Origin: Spirogloea muscicola
Taxonomy: Eukaryota > Streptophyta > Zygnematophyceae > Spirogloeales > Spirogloeaceae
Reading direction: 5' to 3'
Assembly (NCBI GenBank): GCA_009602725.1
Contig: WELB01000151.1
Location: forward strand, 92,916 to 120,991
Length of the DNA: 28,076 nt
The notes under the pieces are model-generated. The model made no database searches. It was given only the letters and a program-made list of their open reading frames with translations, and was not told where the DNA came from. Positions 8,802 through 17,035 of this stretch are shown piece by piece; within the stretch, counting starts at the first letter, position 1; every line of letters begins with the position of its first letter. Position numbers and translations under genes: made by a program.

Positions 8802-11666
8802 ATGTCGAGGCTGCCACCATGGCGGGCAGCGCCGCAGCCCCGCCACCCGGGCGCCGAGTGGCCGGCGCCGCCTTATCCAGCAGATCAGCATGCCGGCTTC
8901 CCCTCACTGCTGCTACAGCAGCAGCACCAGCAGTACCAGCAACAGCAGAAGCAGGACCAGCTACAGCAGCAGCAGCAGCAGCCCAGCGCAGACAGTGGCG
9001 CAGCGGCGGCCTGCAGCGGTGGGAGCAGCTTCGATCCCCAGGCGCTGTGGGCCGACCCGGGGCCCGCCGGCGACCTGCTGGCCAGCCTTTATGGCGTGCC
9101 CGGCGGCCAGGAGCCGCTCATGAGCCTCATCCTGTCGCCACCCATGAGCCCGCTGCGCATGGCGGGCGCGCCGGCGTCGCCGCCGCCGCTGCTGGCGTCC
9201 TGCCATGGGGGCAGTGCCCCCAGCATGCGGCTGTCGGCTGGCGGGCCCTCCAGCAGCAGCCACGGGCCAGCGCCGCACACGCCGCACTTGGCTCATGAGG
9301 CTCGGAGCCAGCAGACGCTGCTCGACCAGGAGCAGTCGTTCCACCACTCTCAGAGCGGCTCGCCGCCACGCGAGAGCCCCGTATGCGCCAGCCAGTTCAT
9401 GATGCTCCGCCCTGGCCACACTAAGATCACCAAGAGGCACTGGGAACGCGGTCCTGCCAACACCATCTTGGCGCCGCTACCTGGAGATGCTCACTATCAG
9501 CTTCTCAAGCCGCAGGCCAGGATCCCCACCCCGCCTCCAATGCTGCTGGCTCCAAACATGTCAGGGGCTTTGCCGCATGCGCAGCCGGCAGGTCTGCCAA
9601 GTGTTGATCTTGTTCGCCTGGCCAGCCTCCTTGCACACTTGCCCACCCACAGGGTCACTTCTCCGTCTCCTTTCACAACCCTCGACGCGCAGCTCCAGGC
9701 AGGGCTGATGAGAGGTGAAGCGCACAGGGAGGAGATCATAAGCCTCCCAGCCATGCCTCCATTGACGCTTGATCACATGGAGGAGCCGGAGCCCCCCTTT
9801 GATCAGCTCGGAGATGCAGAGGCTGACACTATACATCTACAGACAGTTGGTGGCACACGTCATGGTCAAGCACCACGGGCAGAGTCTCCAGGCGGAAGAG
9901 CCGCATCTTCTCCGGTGCGAAGCTATTTGATTGCAGCACAGGAGCTCCTGAAGGAGGTGTGCAGCGCTCGTTATGCAGACAGTCAAGATAGCAGCAGAAG
10001 CCCACACGATGTGCAGAGGAAAGACAAAGGCAAGAGTAAATCAGACAGGCAGGCCCACGATCAGGACAGGAGCACCCAAACGCAACTGGCAGAAGTAGCC
10101 CCAGAGCTTCTGCCAGAGAGGAGAGCTGAACTGGAAAGGAGGAGGGTAAAGTTGACAGCAATGCTGAACGAGGTAAGCCCTGACAATGAAATGTGAACTA
10201 CCTGCAGAGCTGGTCGTCGTCCTTCATGTATTCATGGACCCCAGCGAGGAGCTACAGTTGCTGCATGTGGAGGGGATGCTCTATGTACCTGTACCTATTT
10301 ATGATCTGCATTTGGTATACAGGAGGAGGCGCTTAGGGTGTACTAATAAGACCAATGAGACAGTCCTGATGCGTGGCTGCTGAGGGTCTTGCATAGGTCG
10401 ATAGGCGATATAGCCAATATATTTCACAGCTGAAAGATGTGGAGTATCAGCTCAGCCTCAACTCCGGGGAGGAAACAGCCAAGGCCTACACTCAAGCTCC
10501 AATGAGAGCCATGTCACAATGCTTCAGACGAATCAAGGATGCAATCAGAGACCAACTTCAGGTGAGCACACTCGCTCTTGAATATTGCAAGTTACCAGCG
10601 TACATAAGAATTACCTTGATGATTTATTTATGGCAAGGATCTGACAACACCGTTCGTATGTACGCCAGGAAGTCTTTGCTTGATATAACACCATACCTCT
10701 CCTTCCTGCTCTGATGCTTCACGAAACTTTTTGAACAACAAGCAGTGCTTAGGGCACAGCTCAAGCGACAAGCTCCTACTTTCAACGTTGACTGTGAAAT
10801 AGTGTGCAGTGCTCTATGTAAGCCATACTGCTCCACTCTCTGAAAGCAGCATGATTTCATTTTGACAGCTTGTAAACAGGCACTTGGCAGACGCAAAAGT
10901 ACTTTTTCCAGGGGGGATGCCCTCCTCACTCACATCTCTCGAATATCTGAGGAGCTCTAGCATGTCCAGTACCCGCGCACAGAGGGGACTGCCTGATTCA
11001 GCAGTTCAAAAGCTTCGCATCTGGCTCTTTGAGCATTTTCTTCATCCGTAAGCACTGCCCGAATCCGGCATGAGGGCTTCTGCTTTCCAATCTGGGCATC
11101 CGGGACTGTGGTACTGGTCAGCTGAGCTGCTGCTTCCTGCAACCTTTGAATAACCCCACGATTTTTTGACGATAAAACGCGCCCTCTTCGCAACACAGAT
11201 ATCCAACAAACGCGGACAAAGATACACTTGCGAGAGAAACGGGATTGTCACGAGGACAGGTGAATATCGTTACCACAACTGCCACGTGAAGCTCGACAAA
11301 ACGCACTCTAGAGGAAGATGCGTAAGTGATTGCTAATAGGCAGCTACCGATGCATTGGGATGTGCCTATCCTGCCAATGATGACGGGCTTGCGTTTACAA
11401 AAATCAGCTCAATGCTGACTGCGGAGTATCTACTTCGAACAAAGTCGGTCATTTGTCTAACTATTCCTATCTACATATTTCTTGCCTAGATCTCCAACTG
11501 GTTCATCAATGCACGTGTGAGACTTTGGAAGCCGATGGTGGAGGAGCTGTATGTGGAGGCTAGTGGAAAAGGAGGGGAGGAAGGAGCTGCACTGCGAGCG
11601 TCACTGCCAGACATTACCACGTTACTCCAATATGACGACGAAGCAAGTACTGGAGATGGGGAGTGA
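8802..11666 (+). CDS. BELL-class TALE homeodomain transcription factor
   Basis: Five exons: 8802-10172, 10397-10561, 10869-11047, 11199-11259, 11490-11666; all introns are GT-AG and phases agree, giving 650 residues. A TAG lies immediately before the ATG. Residues 39-61 are Gln-rich, followed by a long low-complexity Pro/Ala/Ser region. A POX (MEINOX-like) domain is split: [12 protein letters not shown] at about 375, then [19 protein letters not shown] and [16 protein letters not shown]. The homeodomain (about 550-615) has [20 protein letters not shown] with the three-residue TALE loop insertion, and [16 protein letters not shown] with Ile50/Asn51. BELL proteins pair with KNOX proteins as nuclear DNA-binding heterodimers; in Chlamydomonas such a pair (GSP1/GSM1) starts the zygote programme. 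A sexual-cycle role here is inferred from the family. The 10562-10868 junction is the least certain. Confidence 0.9.
8917..8985 (+). repeat. CAG-rich tract in the BELL gene
   Basis: An imperfect CAG run is read as polyglutamine in the BELL frame, whereas the other frames would give Ser or Ala runs. Gln-rich segments are common in transcription factor activation regions. Length variation between strains would be expected. Confidence 0.6.
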
Positions 11667-12732
11667 ATAGGATGTACCAGTATGTGTTGCTCGCACGGCA
11701 GCTTGCGAGGCTAATGACGGAACTTATTGGAGAGAGGCTCAACATCTCAAGTTGTACAAATGACAAAGCATGCTATTTATTGACGCGATTTATATGATTT
11801 GCAGTCCTGTCAACTCATCAATTCAGTAGCATTTGTTCGCTTTATTGGACTATTGTGAAGGGTGCACGAGTCAAAGATTTGAACCAGAACTAGGTTGCAC
11901 AAGGGTTGTGAATGTATATAGTAGGCACTGTTGACTGTTGATTGCAAATGTGGACCTTACACAGACCCAGCACATCGGTGGGCACGCCATGCCCAAAGTA
12001 ATTCGCGACATTGTTAGCTTGAATCGATTCTAGCAAGCAGCTCTGAGGCCACTCATTGTGTCGCGAGTTACAATAAGGTTGGTCTGCTGCTTGTGACAAC
12101 ACAAGCGAGCTAAGAATGTGGCCCAGTATCAATGCCCGTACTGGTTGAGTAATTCTTGCAAGCCCTCCGCACTGAGAAGCTTCATTACCTACAAGCTCCA
12201 ACCCAACTTGTGGCACAATATATAGTCTACAATCATGACCACCACGCCTCACCCATGTCCTTTTTGCGCTCGTGCCTTACTAGCCTTGCGCACTGATTTC
12301 TCAGTAGTCGGTATGCCCATGCCCAGGGATTTGCTTGTGTAGCCCCAATCCTTGCGGCGGCTTTGCCTGAACAGTGTACTGGCTCGGCCTGGCCCCTCTT
12401 TCACCTTCATGCGCACCACGGCAATTGTCTTCATTGTGTAGCTGCTGGGAAAGTTGCTCTTCCAAAGGGGGCGAGGCCTGTTGAAAGGTAGACCAGAAAG
12501 ACTAGCTCTTCCAGTTTACGGCATGTGAGAGGTCAGCCCAAAGGAAGGTACAAGGTTCAGAAAGAAAGGACAAGGTCCAAGCAGAGAAATTGCGCGGTGC
12601 GCATGAAAACGAGGGAGGCCAACTCGAGCCTTTCAGAAATCCTGGTAACGGGGCAATGGGCTGGCTAAGGGGGACACTAATATCGAGTGAGCTCTGAAAA
12701 GCCGATGCAGTGGGAGCAGTGGACTTGCACTT
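11667..12732. other. Intergenic region between BELL and IVD
   Basis: This is the BELL 3' flank and IVD upstream region. I find no TGTAA close after the BELL stop. At about 12596-12632 a 36-base stretch (GCGCATGA followed by GGGAGGCCAA) matches the 3' tail of retroelement copy B at 3127-3162, so a tail fragment lies here. The minus frames 12434-12249 and 12252-11890 are open but not recognisable. Confidence 0.45.
12596..12632 (-). repeat. Tail fragment of copy-B type retroelement
   Basis: It is similar, with a few substitutions, to 3127-3162, which lies in the 3' untranslated tail of copy B. It shares the blocks GCGCATGA and GGGAGGCCAA. It is too short to assign on its own. Confidence 0.4.
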
Positions 12733-15700
12733 GTGGTGGCCATGGGTCAAGTGCGTCGTAGACGTGAAGTCGGGAGAAGTCTCAGTCCGTCGTCATGGCC
12801 CACGTTCGCCCTTCAATCTGGGGCGATTGTTCATCGACGTAGGTTACTGTCACCCACAAGGCGTCTGTTGTTTGGTAAGACATCAAGGAATGGGATGTCA
12901 GCGGGACGGGCCGCCGTCGGGGCGGCTTCGCCCGTCCGACCAATTGGCTCGAACAGCCGCTTAAAGAACACAGCAGCCCATCTAATTCTAACGGAGTCAC
13001 GGTCAGGCCCCGCTGTTGTGGCAGTTCCGCCGCCGCCATCGCTGGACGCCGCCGCCGCCGCCGCCTCCTTCGCCGCCGCCGCCGCCGCAGGCGCCGCCGC
13101 AGAGGCTGCCGGCGGCCCGCGGCGCGGCGGCGCAGCGGCCTCGGCGGTTCCCGCGGCCTCTCGAGCGGCGCCGAGGGCCTCCTGCTGGACGACACGGCGG
13201 AGTCCTTCCGGGAGAGCGTCGCGAAGTTCGCGCAGGACGTCGTGGCGCCGCATGCGGGGCGCATCGACGCCGCCAACGCCTTCCCGCCGGACGTCGACCT
13301 CTGGCGGCTCATGGGCGACTTCCATCTCCACGGCGTCACCGCGCCCGAGGAGTACGGCGGCATGGGCCTGGGCTACCTGTACCACTGCATAGGTGAGCTC
13401 GTGAATCTGCTCCAAGCCGAGCAAATTGCTCCAGAATTTGCTCCAAAATTGGGTCCAGAATTTGCTCCAGAATGGTGGAGCATTATCAGAATTTTCCACT
13501 GAGCTCCTTGTATACAAGACGCCTGATGCGCTACAGTAGTGCTGGACGTCTCTGTCCAACTTCTGAGCCTCATAATCCATATGCTTCTGTTACTTTTTGT
13601 TTGAACCCCCTTGCCTCTGCTAAAATTTTTGCCCTTGATGCTGTAAAGGGCGCCTTTCGCAGGGTCATCCACTGGAATCTTACCACTTGATCACAATGTG
13701 CAGCCATGGAAGAGCTGAGCCGTGCCTCAGGGTCCGTGGCCCTCTCCTACGGGGCTCACTCCAACCTCTGTATCAACCAGCTGGTAAGGCCGTCTCCAAT
13801 CCGCCTGACTGAGGTGGCCAGGCATATAAGCAGCTCCGTGAAGCCTGACAAGAGGGCTGAGCCATGTACCAGCGTGCTGGCGTGCCGGGAAGGTGAGACA
13901 TGGGACGCCCGAGCAGAAAGAGAAGTACCTGCCGAAGCTCATCATGGGCGAGCACATCGGGGCTCTGGCAATGAGCGAACCTGGGTCAGGCTCCGACGTC
14001 GTAAGCATGCGCTGTAAGGCGGTCAAGGTGGATGGAGGTTATGTTCTCAATGGCAACAAGATGTGGTGCACAAATGGGCCGAGGGCCAGCACTCTGGTGT
14101 GTCTTGCACTGCCTAGCCTTTCTTGCACAAGTCAAAGTGATCAGGATCAGAGCTTTATGTTTTGCTTTTGTAAGATAGCTTAGCATGCACTGGATGCTAT
14201 TTACCAACAAAGTTGATTTCTGGTATTCGGCACACAGCCTGCCCGTCACGTGCACATGGCCACAAATCCTAAAATTGAACAGGTTGTGTACGCCAAAACA
14301 GACCTGCAAGCAGGCGCCAAGGGTATTACTACCTTCATCATCAACAAGGGCATGGCGGGCTTCAGCACCGCCCAGAAGCTTGACAAGCTGGGCATGAGGG
14401 GCAGCGATACTTGCGAGCTGGTCTTTGAGGAATGCTTTGTCCCGGATGCCAATGTGCTTGGTCAAGAAGGAAAAGGTGGGTATTTTGAAAGTGTGCATCT
14501 TATTGTTGTGCTTTAGAACGCTCCGCATAATCACAACTGAGTATAAGTAGACCTCTAAGCTGATTGGGAGACAGGCTACTGATATGCAACAGCTGCTGCT
14601 GAGATCCAAGTGCACGTTCCGTGCAGGCGTATATGTGATGATGTCTGGCTTGGACTTGGAGAGGCTGGTCCTCGCTGGGGGCCCGCTGGGTCTCATGCAG
14701 GCAGCACTTGATGTGGTCCTCCCTTACGTGCGGGAGCGACAACAGTTTGGGAAGCCGATTGGGGAGTTCCAACTCATGCAGGTCTGGTAAATCCTTCAGT
14801 GCCCAAGGTTGTTGTCTGCTTCTCATCGTGACAGTCTAAGATCCATTTGTCACTTACTGCATATTGGAAGCAGGATCTGACAGGATCTGACCTCATTCTG
14901 CACCTTACCATTTTAGGGGAAGCTTGCAGACATGTATACCACACTGCAGGCTTCAAGGTACTTGTGCCTCCTCTCTACTATGTTTGATTGTGCTGGCTGC
15001 TTTCCTGCCTAGGGTGTCTAATGCTCCAGTGCAAATCTGTGAGGTAGATACAGAACCAAGTGCACCTGCGTGAGAGAGAAAAGACTCACACATCTGTAGA
15101 TCGATTTTGAAAATGTAACTCCTCTCAACTTCGAAGTGACATTGCAACCCTCCTATTTGTGCATTAAGGTCGTTTGTGTACAGCGTTGCTAGGGCTTGCG
15201 ATGCTGGCCGAGTTGATCGCAAGGTAATGTGCCTAAGCTGCGAACACACTCTTACCTTACTATACGAATACTAGTCTGCAGACTTGCTGACTTCACAGTG
15301 GAGCTTTGCATATATACGGGTCTGGACAGTATTCCTGGATGGTATTGGACGAGCTTCTGACAGCTGCTCTGATACGCAGTCCAACAACTATTTCCCTGCA
15401 GGATTGTGCATCCGTCATCCTCTTCTCAGCTGAAAATGCAACTCAAGTTGCACTGCAGGTACATATCTCTTGACTCCCACCTTGATGTGCTCCCTGGTGA
15501 TGATGAACGAGCAGGTTGCGAACTGAATAATTGCCAAATCTATGCAATCAGTGGAGTTCCTGAGGGCAGGCTTTATTCTTGCTCCTCACTATGACAGGCT
15601 ATACAGTGCCTTGGAGGGAATGGATACATCAATGAGTATCCAACTGGACGACTACTTAGAGACGCCAAGCTCTATGAGATAGGAGCTGGCACAAGCGAAA

Positions 15701-15744
15701 TACGAAGAATGCTCATTGGCAGAAAGCTTTTCAAAGAGGGCTGA
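12733..15744 (+). CDS. IVD: Isovaleryl-CoA dehydrogenase, mitochondrial
   Basis: This is a flavoprotein of the mitochondrial matrix. It oxidises isovaleryl-CoA to 3-methylcrotonyl-CoA in leucine breakdown and passes electrons to ETF. Firm exons: up to 13392, then 13704-13783, 13893-14096, 14283-14475, 14627-14781, 14917-14957, 15169-15223, 15402-15458, 15598-15744, all GT-AG and in phase. Landmarks: [19 protein letters not shown]-like [114 protein letters not shown]. The Glu in LDLERL is the catalytic base position particular to IVD, and the C-terminal GAGTSE lacks the Glu used by other acyl-CoA dehydrogenases. The N-terminus is unsettled: no ATG is in frame upstream of 13242 within the exon, so a first exon (ATG 12733 or 12742, to a GTAAGA donor after 12874) giving an Arg-rich presequence is proposed. 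Confidence 0.93.
13030..13100 (+). repeat. GCC/CGC triplet tract at the IVD 5' end
   Basis: A run of CGC/GCC triplets reads as poly-Arg in the IVD frame, poly-Ala in the frame of the 12733 ATG and poly-Pro in the third. In the IVD frame it would give an extreme Arg-rich presequence if retained in the mRNA. Alternatively it lies partly in an intron ending at 13104. Confidence 0.6.
13411..13480. repeat. Short tandem repeat in IVD intron
   Basis: The unit (T/G)CTCCAGAATT occurs about five times imperfectly within the 311-bp intron 13393-13703. On the minus strand it reads as a repetitive Phe-Trp-Ser-Lys pattern, which is an artefact of the repeat. Confidence 0.5.
15497..15563 (+). ncRNA. Candidate intronic C/D box snoRNA (speculative)
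   Basis: Inside IVD intron 15459-15597, GTGATGA (15497-15503) fits a C box, CTGA at 15523-15526 fits a D' box and CTGA at 15560-15563 fits a D box. A few bases outside the boxes can pair (CCC with GGG). Spacing is in the usual size range, and intronic snoRNAs are normal in eukaryotes. Such short boxes also arise by chance, and no rRNA target was identified. Confidence 0.15.
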
Positions 15745-15812
15745 TTATATTTTTTTGTGAGCCTGCTACAACTTTCCCTTTTGTGCCTGCCCACTTGGTG
15801 AGCTTCTGTCAA

Positions 15813-15817
15813 TGTAA
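15813..15817 (+). terminator. TGTAA poly(A) signal of IVD
   Basis: TGTAA lies about 70 bases after the IVD stop. This pentamer is the typical green-algal polyadenylation signal, usually found 10-15 bases before the cleavage site. Confidence 0.6.
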
Positions 15818-16120
15818 CATATAGTACAGATAATTGATCAGATTTGGTTCAAAATCAAAATTTTTGTGTGACTCAAGTGATGCTGTTGCCCTCTCTTGTC
15901 CCGACTCCTCGCTTGTTGACATCCTTCACAAAAGGTGTGCGGTTGTACAAGAAAAACACCTCTAGAAGGTTAATTATTCAGCCCTACGACCTCAGGAGCC
16001 CACGCGCAGTGGTCTTGTGCATTCCTCAAGCTGGACTTGCTTGCCCTTTTAAGCTGACTCCTGCCACCCTAGCTGGCCAGCAGAATCCACCGCCCCTTAT
16101 GAAGTGGGCTGTGGCCATTG

Positions 16121-16147
16121 GGCTGGCCTCTCACAGCCGTTGCCTTC
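16121..16147 (+). repeat. Dispersed 27-base repeat, copy 2
   Basis: It matches 671-697 with two differences, and the reverse complement of 4975-5001. It lies just before the retroelement-like fragment on the minus strand. Confidence 0.5.
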
Positions 16148-16384
16148 CATCGGAAGAGCTCTCCCCCTTAAAGAACACTATAAACCTTGGGGGGTAGTTG
16201 GGCCGGCGTGAACAGAAGGGCGAAGCTCTTCCAGAAGGTGGCAATGGCTGTGAAAGATAGAGAGGAAATCTCTTTGGGGGGGGGGGAAATGGCTCTCCTA
16301 AAGCCTAAACAAGGTCCAAAGGGCCGAAAGGCGCCAAAACACGCAGCTATGCAAGAGACTACAGGGACTGGGAGCTTAGATTAT

Positions 16385-16570
16385 CAGTAACCCCGAGTGA
16401 GCAGCCGTGACGTTGAGGTCATTTTGAGAGCAGGTGTAGGCAGCAGGGCGAGTCCGTCAGCGGTGGCCCGTGCGTCTGACGCGGCACTCCAGGGGTGCTG
16501 ACGGGGCGCCGGACCCGGCAATGAGCTCTCGAATCGTGGCTTCTGTGTATCGGTTTCAAGAAGTAACAAA
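16385..16570 (-). repeat. Retroelement ORF-end fragment, minus strand
   Basis: The minus frame ends TSTSRLLTRGY-stop, sharing the RLL-(S/T)-R-G-Y-stop ending with fragments at 1-61, 2949 and 3243. The upstream frame is otherwise unrecognisable, so only the ending supports membership. Confidence 0.4.
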
Positions 16571-17035
16571 TGGGTGACTTATCAAGGACAGAAGCGGCGG
16601 TCGGGATGAGCACAGAAGCGGCGAAAGGGCCTTCTCCAAACGTGGCCTCGACGTCGGCGTCGTGACCATCCTGGCGCCGAGCGGCCATAAAAAACTTCCA
16701 CGGTGGCGCAGAACAACTGCTGCGACGGAAGATGAGACTCTCTCGGATATCGGTCAGACTTCATCCGCTCCTGGCCTCGAGGAGCGGCGCCGCGCGCCGC
16801 TGGCACTCGACGACGTAGGCGGAGGCCGGCGAACGTCCGGCGGCGAAGCCAGGACCTGTGTGTGTCGTTCGGTGGTGAATCGGCAGCTCGCTGAGGAGTC
16901 CATGCCATGTGTGGCGCAGGCGATAGCCGACGATGAGCCACGGGCCGGCGTGAATGCGGCCCGGAAGACGTCACAGCCGTGCGCAAACTTGTGACGCCGA
17001 CTTGTAGGACCGTCTTGTTGAGCTGCCTCGCCGAT

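Larger units (their letters stand above)
15818..17035. other. IVD-MCCA intergenic region with repeat debris
   Basis: It contains a copy of the 27-base dispersed repeat (16121-16147), an 11-base G run near 16276 and a minus-strand fragment ending RLLTRGY-stop (16385-16570). From about 16600 it becomes GC-rich, probably the MCCA promoter and leader. The upstream open frame from 16979 begins with GTG, so it was not used as the MCCA start. Confidence 0.5.

Noticed and set aside
8551-9123. Open frame of 190 codons overlapping the BELL start
   Set aside because: It reads the CAG tract as Ser, loses similarity to any family and ends inside the BELL exon. It is explained by high GC.
11868-11900. tRNA-like T-arm GGTTCAAATC on the minus strand
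   Set aside because: The stem does not pair well and no D arm or anticodon arm is found at the right distance.
11890-12252. Minus open frame of 120 codons
   Set aside because: It has no domain, membrane or motif pattern, and lies in intergenic DNA next to the BELL 3' end.
12249-12434. Minus open frame of 61 codons, Lys- and Arg-rich
   Set aside because: It shows no recognisable family and no supporting context. It remains possible but cannot be supported.
16979-17035. Extension of MCCA upstream to 16979
   Set aside because: That start codon is GTG. The first ATG in frame, at 17036, gives a typical mitochondrial presequence.
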